Of a DNA stretch of 64,000 bases, positions 21,309-33,141 are shown piece by piece (position 1 is the first letter of the stretch; every line of letters begins with the position of its first letter). The DNA lies in contig NC_026502.1 of NCBI RefSeq assembly GCF_000182925.2, positions 2,480,001 to 2,544,000 on the forward strand, given 5' to 3'. The notes beneath the pieces are model-generated. The model was not told the DNA's origin and did not search any database. It saw only the letters and a program-made list of their open reading frames with translations. The stretch comes from Neurospora crassa OR74A (lineage: Eukaryota > Ascomycota > Sordariomycetes > Sordariales > Sordariaceae). The position numbers were made by a program, and so were the translations under genes.

Positions 21309-24300
21309 TCAAGGAGTCGCAGTAGCTTCAAACTCTTCACCCCCAGGAACCACATACCCATCTGCCTCCCCTTCACTCCTCTCCTGCTTCAATCGCTCCA
21401 ACTGAGAAGTGATATAGTTCTGCAGGTGCTGATCGGTCTCTTCCCTCTCGCGCGCGCTGCCGTTCGAAAGTCCCACCACAGAGCTGGTGACAGACCGGCG
21501 GCGATCCACTGGCGAGGTGGCTTCGTCGTCGGTGAGTTCCTTGTCATCATCCAAGCCATTGAATTCAAAGTCGCTGCGGGCGGAAATAGAGCGAGTAGTT
21601 GAGTTGCGGCGCAGGTGATGGGGAGAGCGGGGTGTCTTGGGTGTTTGCGTTCCACCAGCGTGGCGGTGGAAGATATCGTCGAAGTAGTGCGCCATACCGA
21701 TACGTGGTGTGCGGGGAGTGTGTGGGAGACGGCAGGAGACGCCAGTGTCGTGGATCATCTTGGCAATCAAACCAGTCCAACCGCACTGATGCGTGGCGCC
21801 CAGTCCACGTCCGCTATCTCCATCGAAGAACTCGTAGAACCAAAGGTAATCACGCCAGTTCTCGTCGTAGTCAAGCACATCATTGCCACCATTGATGCTG
21901 CGGCGACCATTATCGTCGCGGGCAAAGAGATGCTGCAGGCGGTGCTGGATCTCCTCGGCCACATGACCGAGATGCATGTATTCACCTGATCCAACGGGGC
22001 ATTCGACCTGCAGACTCTGTCCGAAGAAAAGGTAGAATCTTTGCAGCGATTCAACGAGCAAGAAGTTGACGCAGAGCCAGATAGGTCCACGCCAGTTACT
22101 GTTGCCTCCAAAGAGACCAGTGTCCGAGTCGCCCGGGACGTAGCCGACTTTGAATGTCTGACCATTAACGTCCATCGAGAAGGGGTGCTCTTTGTGGTAC
22201 TTGCTCAAGGACCGAATACCATGTTCACTGAGGAACTCGTCTTCGTCGAGCATTCGCTGAAGAATCTTGGTCAAGCGTTCCTCATTGACAAGAGACAACA
22301 GAATTCTGTTGCCTTTACCACGCTTACGGATGCTGAACATGGTTCGCTCTGCGACATCCTCACGGTTTTGCATGAACCACTCGACGCGCTTCTTGAAGGA
22401 CGGAAGCTTGTTGATAAGCTCAGGCTCCAGCGTCAAGGTGGCGTAAAGGGGGATCAATCCGACAAGTGAGCGAACAGGCAGTTGCTGAATCCAGGGACCA
22501 CCCCAAGAGATGGCATCATAGTAGAAGCCATCTTCGTCATTCCAAAGCGACTTTTCATCCTTCTGACCCATGCGGAAGGTCATGGCATCGCTGATAAGAA
22601 TGAAGTGCTCGAAAAACTTGCTGGCAATATCCTCGTAGATGCGCCTGTGCTTGGCCAACTCGAGGGCCATATTGAGCATGTTGAGGCAGTAGAAGGCCAT
22701 CCAGCCTGTGCTGTCTGCTTGCTCAAGGGTGCCGCCAGTGGGCAGGGGCTCAGACCGGTTGAACAAGCCGATGTTGTCGAGACCCAGGAAACCACCCTCG
22801 AATACATTCTTGCCTTCGACGTCTTTCCTGTTTACCCACCAGGTGAAGTTGATGAGTAGTTTCTGGAAGACTCTTTCAAGGAAGTCCAGATCCTGCCTTC
22901 CGTACAGCTTGCGTTCGATCTTGAACACACGGAATGTCGCCCAGGCATGTACGGGTGGGTTGACATCACTGAAGTTCCATTCATATCTAGTTTCTGTTAG
23001 CTTACTTCCTAATGTCTTGCCAGGCTCTCCCAAATCCACTTACGCAGGAAGTTGTCCGTTGGGGTGGCAGTACCACTCCCTGGTGAAGAGATCCAATTGT
23101 TTCTTGGCAAACTCGGGATCAATCATGGCCAGGGTGATACAGTGGAAACTGGTGTCCCAAGCAGCGAAGAAGGGATACTCCCATGAGTCTGGCATCGAGA
23201 GAATATCGTCGCAGTGCAGATGTTTCCAGGTCTGGTTGCGGATATTCTTTCGTTCAGGAGGCGGAGGTGGTTGAGCAGGGTCGCCATTGGCCCACTCATC
23301 CCAGATAAAGAGGTAATGCTGCTTGCACCACATCATGCCCGCGAAGGCCTGGCGCTGGATGTTCCGAAGGTCGTCGGCCATCGGCAAGGGACTGATGCGG
23401 TAGTAGAAATCGTCGGCCTCCTCCTTCTTCTTGTCCATGAGGTCATCGAACTCTTCTTCGTCGAGGTAATCGGTATTCTTCTTGGAGAAACGGAAACGAA
23501 CAACTACTCAGTGTTAGTGCTTGCCAGTAACCAACCTTGCTCTCTAAGCACTTACCTGCACACTCGCCCGGGGCCACACCACCAGCCTCGTTGAAGGTGA
23601 ACCACGCTGCGCTCTTAGTACCGGTCTGAGCAGGGTTGACGGCCTCCTTCTCGCCGTCGACGATGTATCTGTGGAAGCCATCCTTGACGAAGGGCTGTTT
23701 GTTCGGGACCTTGTAGAGAAGCTCGGTATTCGTATCGTTCTCGGTGAAGATGAGCTTTGGGTGTACATCTTCGCCGCTGGGACCGACACCGGGCGAGGGA
23801 GAGAGCAGGAGATAGCGTTCTCCCAGCTGGTGGTGCTGAGACTTGACCAGATTATCCCCAACGGCCTGGAGCGAGGGCTTGTTGCTTTCCGGCTCACGGC
23901 CCCAAGCCCAGGTGTTGCGGAACCACATCTGAGGGATGATGTGTAGAGGAGCCGGGTCCGGACCCCTGTTCCAGGCAGTAACACGGAACAGGAGCTCATC
24001 CGGATCGTCATCTTCCTTGGCGGTCTCAATGAAGATATCCCAGTAACGGTTGTCTTCGAAGACACCGGTGTCGAGAATCTGGTATTCCTTGTCCGTCCTT
24101 CCTCGTCGAGCGTTTTCCTTGATCAGGTCCTCATAGGGGAACTCTGCTTGCGGATACTTGTAAAGATATTTCATGTACGAGTGCTATAGTCAAGACTGTA
24201 AGCTTCCGTAATGTCCCCGTTGACAGGGAATTCTTACCGTCTGTTTGAGAAGAAATCAGTTAGCAACGAGTACGATTTCAACAGAAAGTCCAGGAAGAGT

Positions 24301-24911
24301 GTGAAACTTACAGGTGTGTTGTCCACATGGAAGTGGGCCTCCTTGATACTTTCTCCATGATTACCCTGTGGGTTGGACAAGCCAAAGAGGCGTTCCTTGA
24401 GGAAGGCACTAAGCGCCAGTTAGCACACAAGATTATCTTGTTCATATTCGGGGACAATCGTCTTACTCCTTCTCGTTCCAGAAAGAGAAGGCAATGTTCT
24501 GGAGGCCATGTGTGTCACAAACGCCGGCAATACCGTCTTCTCCCCATCTGTATGTTCGAGATCGGGCGTGTTCGTGCGGGAAGTCTACGGCCAAGAAATC
24601 AGCGGGTCTGGCCATCAGGGTTCAAAAGGCTAACCACAGGATGAAAGACTTACGACTCCACGCATCACCGTCGGCGCTGTAATCCTCTCGGACTGCAAAA
24701 AGGCACAGTTGTTAGTTCAGACGGGACAACATCAACACAGCCGAGCTGTATTTGACTCCAGCGGAGACGGGCGTTGAGAAGACTTGCCAGTCGCCCATTG
24801 TCTTTCGGCCACATAGGGACCCCATTTCTTCCAGTACTTGGTCCGGTTTCGATCCTCCTTCAGCCTCTTTTCCTCCTCTGTGAGGTATTCATGGTTATCG
24901 AAAACGGGCAT
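21309..24911 (-). CDS. GH63-family glucosidase-like protein with long C-terminal tail
   Basis: Predicted alpha-glucosidase of the bacterial-type GH63 group. No signal peptide, so probably cytosolic. Eight exons: 24911-24788, 24692-24654, 24584-24467, 24408-24312, 24240-24238, 24183-23556, 23503-23044 and 22986-21309 (1048 residues). Intron 1 starts with GC (GCAAGT), forced by phase and the family motif [15 protein letters not shown]. Exon 5 is a predicted 3-nt microexon (ACG, Thr) that completes the family motif [15 protein letters not shown]. The (alpha/alpha)6-barrel blocks are clear: [78 protein letters not shown] and [13 protein letters not shown]. About 150 residues after HDTG are a disordered tail with TP/SP sites ([16 protein letters not shown]). 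The true substrate is unknown. An upstream start is possible because the frame is open for nine codons before the ATG. Confidence 0.88.
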
Positions 24912-27656
24912 GTTGTCGACCTCGTCTTGTCCAGTGTTGCTGTCAGAAGTTCAGAGGCGAGACGTTCACAGCAATTATCGAGTGCGCGGAAGCTCTCGCA
25001 AGAGGTATATCAAGGGGGGAAGACTTGTCGGGAAGCGAGTGTTCTTGGGCAGCAACGGAAACCACCTCAGGCGGCAGTCCGGGAGGAAGAAAACGATTGG
25101 GAAGAAAAGGGGAACGTTGAAAGTAACTGATCGACAGGGCGTGTACAGCACACACACGAGGTTCTGGGCCTCTTGTCCTTTTTGTTGGTGCGCGCGTACA
25201 GATGGCGAGTGTCTTGGAGGGGAGGGGAGCTTTGAGTCGCAGTCGATCCCTCAAGCGGGGACCCGGGATCTAGAAGGGGCGCAACCACACACAGTCGAAT
25301 AAAAAGGCTTGAAAGAGCTAGGGAAACTGGGAAGAATCAATAAATCAAGAAATCCGACAAGAGATGGGTCCATAGGATAGGTAGCCCTGAAAAAAGAGAG
25401 CAACTTGTTCAGCGGCAAAGGATCGGTGACGACCTGGAGGGGCGGGACCTTTGTGGGAACGTGTGAACGCGATGGTAGACAGGACACTAACGCTGGAGCT
25501 ACCCACTTGTTCCATAGGCTGGCACTAACAGCTGTCATGGAGAAACAGGTATTTCTGCGCTGCGGGCACAACGTATCTGCCACTATCGACATGCACGGCG
25601 GCAATGCTACCTAGACTTAGTACGAGAAGCACGACTTGCACTTGGGTCATGCCAGACGGGCGTGTAAATAGGACCCGGTAGGTATCAGGGCCACGTCGGC
25701 TGGACCTACTTACTGTTGATGCGCAGCCAGACGGGATGAAGGTCGATGATGATGATGTACTGGGATGCCACCACCGGTACTGCATCGGCGTGTAGCTCTT
25801 GCTAGGTAGGCACTCCTCCACTGTACACTATGTAGCTACTGCCGATGGAGGGGCATCTGCAACCGACCGATGGGGACAAGACAGGCAGGAACAAGACTCG
25901 AGAAGTAAGTGAGGGGCACACACACCGCATTCATTTGATTTGCACAGACATTCCTGACATTGCATAAATATGTACCTGTAGTGTCGTGGGACTGAATGTC
26001 TCTCTTTTTGGGCCTAATCCCCGTCTATCCCCTCCGTACATGACAGTCCCCTTGATTGTTGAATGCTAGCTGTTCTTGTGGTTCGGCAGGAAACCCCACC
26101 ATTATCCTCAGACGTCCAAAGATAGACCACCATGACCACTTTCAGTGTGTTTTGTACTGCATCGCATCTTGCATGCCCTGTGTAATTTGAGACCTGACAA
26201 CATTAAACAGAATGAGTAAAGAGCCGTGGTGATGCCGTTTCAGAGCCAAAAGGTCTGAAAAGTAGTGTACACGACGCTAGCAAGGACTACGACAGTGGCA
26301 TTGGTGTTTGGTTAGGTCCGAGGATGAGCTACATAATGTGTGACGTCATCAGGCTAATCTACCTCCTTGTTGCGCATGTAGCTACTCCAATTAGCCCTGC
26401 TCTGCGACACCGAGATCAGTTGGAATTCTCGTATGCGCAAGCTCTCAGACTCTCAAAAATGGACTGTGAACGTTTGTTTCGATTCCTATCAGATCGTCGT
26501 AGTTTGTGTGTGTCTCTTTCTTGTCCTTACCGGCGATCGGTTCTAGAACCATTTATAATCCGGTAAAGAGCAGCAAAGATTATCCCGAGATATGGCTGGT
26601 TTGCCAAGTTAGGATTAGTAAAAGGCATTCCTGAGATAACCCCCAACGGTTCCAGTTCAGGTTACCTGTCAAAGCTCGGGGCTGCGGTGTTGTCAGCTTG
26701 TCAAGTCTCTGACATTCAAACTGTCACATTACTCATGTCAATGAAAAAGAGAACTACACTATTCATACCCAGCCCGAGCTAGCCTCCACAGCGCATTCAT
26801 GCCCGAAAAGGAGGGGAAGAAAGGCCCGAACAGATCAGATCCACAACGAAGCAACGTCTATGAGTTGGCTTTGGAGTTTTCAAGACTCTGTGAACTGCTG
26901 TTGGTCGGCTGCATCCAAGATGAGATAACAAGGTCCACTTTGGCTCGTTCTAGTTCAGGACTTTCCATTCGACCGTCGAACCCCCCTCAACTGTGGCTTA
27001 CTGCTGCTGTGTTACCTTCGCAGATAGCCTCATAGATCTCATAGGCAACACGACAAACGCCATGTAGCTTACCAGAAAGGGTCCTGAGCATGAACATGTG
27101 CAAACCAACTGGATATGTGCTGTGCACCATTTCTTGCTCGAATGTGTAACATCTCGAGATCCTGCGTCGTTGGTTTCGTTGGGATGCGTATTACAGAGAT
27201 TCATAGGGCTGTTGGTTGTATGTCCTGTGCAGCGACACCTGTAGCCTATGCACTGCAGCTGCATCGGATTATGACAGCCCAGCTGGAGATAACCTCCGGC
27301 TGAGCTGGCTACGCTCGTAAGAAGATTGCAAAGAGAGAAAGAGAAAACACAGATACGGGGACTTGGAGATATGATGGGAAACGGGGATTAAACTGCTGTG
27401 AATTCATACCAAATGGCTTCGCTGCCGTAAAAGCCATGCCTAATGCATCTATTGAACATCATGAGATCGCTGTTGCCCTGAACACCCCTTCGTCCTTTTG
27501 CTCGCCCAAATAGAAACAGTATCCGACATGCGCCAAAGTACCTAATCACAAAGCCCACGACGAGGACTACCCCTCAGAGCCCCGAATCCACTCGGTAGGC
27601 TCGAATCAAAGGGACAACAATATCAGGTCAACAAAGCCAGAAATGCCATCGTCGCC
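24912..27656. other. Gene-free 2.7-kb spacer upstream of the GH63 gene
   Basis: Contains the GH63 promoter and leader plus the 3' UTR of the PP2C gene; both are transcribed leftward. CTAGGTAGG-type motifs occur near 25375, 25680 and 25803. The minus-strand frames 24943-25254 and 25251-25604 overlap each other and have no family-like features. An acceptor-like CTGACAG about 30 nt upstream of the chosen GH63 ATG leaves room for one more upstream exon. I see no gene, RNA or mobile element. Confidence 0.45.
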
Positions 27657-29628
27657 CTACAGCTTAGGCTTCACAGGCCCCGTCTTGTTACCATCAGCCG
27701 CCGCGGCAGCCAGAGCCGCAGCTGTCGCCTCCTTGTTGACAACAATCTCGCCCGTCTTCGGGCCGTCGTATCCAAAGAAGATAACCTGGACCGTTAAATC
27801 ATCACGGTATCTCCTCGAAAAGGGCGAAGGGAGCGTCAACAGGGCCGACACTTGTTCCTGGTTCTTGCCACCGAGGGCGTTGCGAACAAGATGTGTAGCA
27901 ACATTCTTATCCTGAACCACGAACCGTTCCATCGGGTCCGTACCGGTAGCGCCCCACTGTCTCTGACGAATGGGCGTCTTATTGCCGCTATTCTTCTCTG
28001 ACTCGCTGGATTCGACAGGCAGGGCTGTCTTGCTACCCTTTTGCAAGAAGGAGAAATATCCCGACGACTTGGAGCTGCTACCCGCTTGGCTCTCGATCCA
28101 CTTGCCCACCAGTCCAACGACCTCCTCGTTGGTCAACATCTCCCAAAAGCCGTCTGTGGCCATGACCACAAAATCGCCCTTTTCAGGCTCGATCTTGGTC
28201 GTTGTAACGACTGGCTCGGCGGTGACATATGGGGGTGTCTTGAGAAGGGGAGAAACAGACCTACCAAAGAACTTTTCCCGAAGCTTCTCTGAAAGTTCGC
28301 GGCTCCATTTGTAGCTCGCATCGCCGAATGCGCGTGTCGGCTCAAGGCCGCCAAGTACGCGACCGTGACGAACCACATGCTCTTCACCCGGGTGTAGTTT
28401 GCGCAAGCGAGCAGCCTCGTCCGGGTTGCTACCCGTTTGGTCGGTTGATAGGGCAGTTGCCGTCCACTTTCCAGATTCGGATCGGCGACCCAACACTGCG
28501 CGCGAATCGCCAGTGCAAGCAACCCGGAGAAGCTTGGACTTGCTGTCGTAAAAGGAGAGCAGAGCACACGAGCCTGACAAGGCTGGGGCCAGATGTTCGG
28601 CAGCAACGAGCCGGTTGTTGGACTTCAGAACCCTTTGTACGCTCTGATGCACAATCTCGTCATCCAATCGGGTAAATCCGGTTTTTATGGCAGACTCAAC
28701 CGCGGCGGCAGACGGGATAAGATCCGGAGAAGACTTGTAGGTCTCGTTGAGTTCGCGAGCAACGAAACTGATGAGTGCCTGGCGTAGTTTGGCCGATGTG
28801 GTCCAGCCTCTGTATGGAGTGTTGTTAGTCGTCGCTCAACAAGCACTGACTATATCAAAAATGTATATATATATATATATATATACATAGTCCGCGTAGG
28901 TGAGTCACTTACGAATGGCCATCGAAAACACCCCAAAACATCCAATCGCTCGGATCACTGCTCGGAGCCTTGTTGGGCACCTCGACAATCTTTTCGGCAT
29001 GGTCATCCTCGATCGGATCGTTAGAGGGCAGCTGGGCCACATCGTAGCGAACCACACCCTGACCACGGTTAACGTAGACCGACTGCTCGTACTGGCGTAG
29101 CTTCCGGGTCGCTTGCTCGGGGGACAACATCTCGACTACTCTTTCGTTATCGCTTGTGGTCTTGGAAATAGGGCCGTCTCCCACAAAGGTACCCGTGTGT
29201 AACTCGTCGGCTCCGATCACCAGGACAGACCGGGTCGGGACAGCGCCCGTAGCGGTGGTGGTTGCGCTAGTCGTCGAGGCTATCGGAGACTCGCTATTGC
29301 TGTCGCCGGAGTTGTACCAGGCACCGTAGGCGACAAGCCCTGAAAGCAGGGTGACGAAAGCGCCGCGGACGTACATGGATGAACGAAGGGGCTCGGGGCG
29401 AGCATTCGAATGATGATGCGTACCTGAAGAGTCGCGCGCGCCGGTAGACGACAGGTATCTTGCGGTAGCCGTGCCGAGACGGGGATTGTAATGAGCTGTG
29501 GGGGAACCGGAACTGGCTGCCTTTGAGGACTGCAGCAGGGGGAGAGGTGATCCCCTACTGCTAACTCGTAGGCCCCGGCAGGTGCACTGGTAGCTCGCCC
29601 GTAGAGCTTTGACGGCAGCACGACGCAT
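27657..29628 (-). CDS. Mitochondrial PP2C-type Ser/Thr phosphatase (Ptc5/PDP-like)
   Basis: Metal-dependent protein phosphatase. The yeast relative Ptc5 dephosphorylates pyruvate dehydrogenase in mitochondria. Exons 29628-28913 and 28809-27657 give 622 residues (yeast Ptc5 is about 570). The N-terminus MRRAAVKALRASYQCTCRG is basic, hydroxylated and free of acidic residues, as in a mitochondrial presequence. A hydrophobic stretch (AFVTLLSGLVAYGAWY, about residue 90) may anchor it to the inner membrane. PP2C motifs are FWGVFDGHSGW (Asp and Gly metal ligands near 236-237), ACTGDSRAVLG near 337, FVVMATDGFWEML near 453-465 and DDLTV near the C-terminus. The intron splits the DGHS motif and contains an (TA)11 repeat. 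The substrate is inferred from the family only. Confidence 0.88.
28864..28885. repeat. (TA)11 dinucleotide repeat in the PP2C gene intron
   Basis: A 22-bp uninterrupted TA tract lies within the 103-nt intron of the PP2C gene, about 28 nt from the 5' splice site and before the acceptor region. A likely polymorphic microsatellite. Confidence 0.9.
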
Positions 29629-30706
29629 GGCTTTTGAGGCTGAAGACCACTCCTTCCCAAACACGGAGAGATGTAGCAAGAGATAAAAGTACGTGGTGGA
29701 GGGTCGATATGAGGCGTCTTTGGCGACTGTGATAAATGTGGGTGTTGATGGGTTCAGTCGGTCGTCCACTCGCTGGGGTCAGGCCAGTGCGAGATACGGT
29801 GCGCTGTCGCTCCGTCGCTGTCAGCGCTCAAGTGCTAAGTACGAGATTAGGTAGGTTGTGGTGACGATCGCAGTGTGCAGTCGAGTCTGGCTCGTCTGAG
29901 TCGGTGGGCGTATTGGCGTGGATTGCTCCCGGAGAAAAGGTACCAAACGCAGTGCCGGACGCTGATGGAGATGGGAGAAGTTGAAACTTGGCTATAATCT
30001 AGAGGTATTATATCGGTCTACTGTGTAAAGAGCAATTCTGTTTTGATTTGGAAAAGATGTCGGGTGGGTGTTTGTTTGTGCGAGAAAGGCGAAGGGAAGC
30101 AACATGAAAGTAACGGAGCAATGCCCTGTGTGTACCTACATATATCAGTGCACGTTCGTCCCTGAGATCGCAGTGGCCATTCCGCTGTATCACGGCCGCA
30201 TTTCAGGGGTGCGTACTGTGTAGTGTTTGGTCGTTGCTCTCAACGTGCCTTCTTGTGGCGTGTAGAGGTAGGAACGGGATCTCAAGATCGGGTCCGTGCT
30301 CGTTGCCCGGTGAGCCTGGATCTTTCCCTCACCTGGCCATCCTCAGGCGCAGGCTGGGACAGCAGGGTTCTCTTATTAGTGGACCTCACTTCCCGCCCTT
30401 GCCTAGATACCCAGGCCGGACCCCAGAACGACTACAACATCCCGGACAACTTGAACCTCGTTCCGTCATCCCACCCCGGAAACTCACATGTGATACACCG
30501 AGAAGTGTTATTCTCGTCTTTTCAGAAAAGCTCCATTCAGTTTGTAGCTATTGCAGCTGCTGGACTGCTGCACAAGCTTCCTTTCACATCACCTCGTGGA
30601 CTCTCATTCCAGTGGAGGTAACATCCTCCTCCTGAAGCGTAGGTAGGCTTCATCGAACGGCCCCGCGGGATCTCTACGCCAGCCCCTCACTTTCCACAAC
30701 CACAAA
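29629..30706. promoter_or_regulatory. Divergent promoter spacer, PP2C gene and KPWE-protein gene
   Basis: About 1.1 kb shared upstream region of two divergent genes. The frames at 30223-30635 overlap each other and look like chance. No TATA box or known operator is obvious. Confidence 0.4.
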
Positions 30707-31781
30707 ATGGAGATTCCTACACAACAACCGTCAACGGGCGGCAATGACGTCGCCGCCTTCAAGAAGTTTGATGCCTACCCTTGGATCAAGGACCGTTCCT
30801 TTCTTGTGAGTCAACTCCCGGTGACCATGTGAGGGCCGCCTCACTCAGGCCTCACCTGTGAATCTCTCATCACAAACCGTTCTCACTCGGTACCGCTCAC
30901 CATGTGACCACTTTCAACCCCAAAGACTGACCGCTTCCATCATCATCATCGCAGCAAGGGCTGGTAGCCATGCTGGGCCCTCTCTCAAACGGGTTCGAGC
31001 GCCAAAAGGCTCTTGGCATCTCTCTCCAAGCCCGCGTCTGGTGGTACAAGTCCCGCTTCAGTATCGACATCGACCGGTCCGCCTACGAGAACTATCTTCT
31101 CCCTTCGTCATCTCCTTCGACACCCTCCCACTCACAAATTCCCAATTCGCCAGTCGACGCCCAGCTAGTTGACAAGCTCGCCGAAATCCAGCAGCTCATG
31201 GGCACTACCCCTGTCTCAGCATCAGATGACGATCTACCCGCTTGGCAAGTCCAGGCTCCCAAGGTGGATTTACTCAAAAAGGCCGATGATGGTGACGCCG
31301 ATGGTGCTGAAAGGGGAGCCAATGGTAATGCTCCTTACCCGGAGCGTTTCAACGCCATTATTGAGCTCATCACGAATGGGACGCCAGTCCCTGGCATCAA
31401 GGAGATTCCTAATACGGTTGTTAGGCAGCCTGTGAGTTTTCCACTTTCACTTATATATCGTGCGCGTTTCCCCTTTCAAATAGCCCTTCTTCCTTCGTCG
31501 GAAACTATGAAGAGATGGAAGTAAAAAAACGTCGAAACTGATGGAAAGGAACGAAACGCTGAACAAACACTAACTCTGCCTTCTCAATCATTCTTTAGGG
31601 TATTTCTCCCATTGGAAAGATGCAAGCTCCCCAGAAGCCCTGGGAGAAGAAGCAACAACAAGCTGCAGCCGCGAATCTCGTCACTTCCGAGGTTATGATC
31701 GATCGTGAATTCCCTCCCCTCCCACCTGAGGACGAGGATCAAGAGCATCAGCGAGACCAGCCACAGAAGATGGGAGCCTAG
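30707..31781 (+). CDS. KPWE-motif protein, candidate PEX39-like peroxisomal import factor
   Basis: Exons 30707-30805, 30955-31431 and 31599-31781 give 252 residues; all splice phases are 0. The N-terminal region (FKKFDAYPWIKDRSFLQGL) is a conserved-looking helix-forming block, followed by a second basic/aromatic block (RVWWYKSRF). Towards the C-terminus a segment TNGTPVPGIKEIPNTVV leads to KPWE at residues 205-208. This combination (PGI-x-x-IP followed by K/R-PWE) is the mark of the family that includes yeast YJR012C/Pex39, described as a cytosolic helper for Pex7-dependent PTS2 protein import, and related Pex14-like proteins. No membrane segment. The assignment rests on motif recognition from memory. 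The N-terminal block is consistent but not decisive. Confidence 0.65.
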
Positions 31782-33141
31782 TCAGTTTCCGCTCGTGACG
31801 GCTTTCCCCCCAAGATGTGCGCGGCAGCACTAATCAAGACTGGTCGTATTTCCATGATTAGACGTCATTTCTTGTTCTCAAACCAAGTGAAGTACCCGAG
31901 CCAGATGATGAGCTCGTCCCTCATCAGGGGCAAGATGATGCGTAAGATGGTGCTAGAGTGTGAGGAAGGAGTGTATAGCATGGTATAGAGTCGTGGTTTT
32001 GGCAGCGGTTTCATTACTTGCATATATATCACTGAGCAGATGGCAATGCTCTCTCTGGGGTCCCTGCTCGTTTCTCCGTTAGTATCCCCCAAGTCATGAT
32101 CTGGCAAATCCAGATGTGGGAGGTTCTTGCATAGATGTGACGGTCCACTGGCGGACAACGATCTTATTAAGCAGATGGCAATGCTTACTGGGCGGCCGCT
32201 ATACATATGGCTTCATGGGATACATCCAGCATGTTTGGCGCACAAAGATTTGATTTTCTGGTCGTGTATCTCACGTTGTTTGATGTTGATTTAGCCTAGT
32301 AATCCCCTTTAGTGCCACCGAACATAGCTTCAGTATGGAGTAGACGTCGGTCACAGTTTACTGAGTAAGGAGTTCATAACGCGTCACGGGGATCTCAGGA
32401 AATGATTCCTGGGATGCTCCAGTAACTGTACAATCATTCTGCCGATGACTTTGCTGCCGGAGACTGGTCCATGGAACTGTTTGCAACGGCAAGAGCATTC
32501 ACGGCAACATAATCGATAGGCGATGAATCGATTCGAGAGTAGAGCTAGGTACAACCGTAGTTAGTTGAATAGAATTGACCCTAACGGCTACGATTGAATG
32601 GAATTGTCATCCATGGATGCGTTTTGAGCGAAATATGCTTCGTTGGATCATTATGCAGTTGCTTGAACATCCCAGGAATTGATTTCTCAAGCCCTCGTGG
32701 CACGCCATGAGAGATGACTGAACAGACCAGCCGTATAAGTAACATTGCATACAACCCTGCTACTCTAGGCCTGACTGTAACCAACACCTATCTCCACAAC
32801 CTCCACAACATCATCCGTTCAATATATACATGCACAATAAACACAAAGCTAGGACAGAAATAAATCAAAGAGCAAGAACAAAACTCTGTATGTCTCTTAT
32901 CGTCCTTCAAAAAAACAACTTGCAGCAACTGGGATGCATGCGGTAAGAACAAGTTGAAAAGAGAAAGCAAGGAAAGACGGAAACCCTCCTTCCTCTCTTT
33001 TTTCATGTCTTATATGTCCTGCACTGTACTGTGTTCCAGTGTCTGTTGGTTTGGCTGTATCTGTCTGTCTGTTGTCTTGTTCATTATACGCCCCCCTTAC
33101 CTTTGCCTTGTTTTTCCCTACGCTTGATCCCTGATGCTTAT
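31782..33141. other. Convergent spacer between KPWE gene and nuo78, with a short direct repeat
   Basis: About 1.4 kb of 3' UTR and spacer. A 16-bp direct repeat (AGCAGATGGCAATGCT) occurs at 32035-32050 and 32170-32185. No open frame here looks like a gene. Confidence 0.5.
32035..32185. repeat. 16-bp direct repeat pair, 135 bp apart
   Basis: AGCAGATGGCAATGCT is present twice, exactly, at 32035-32050 and 32170-32185. The flanking sequence is not repeated. Confidence 0.8.
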
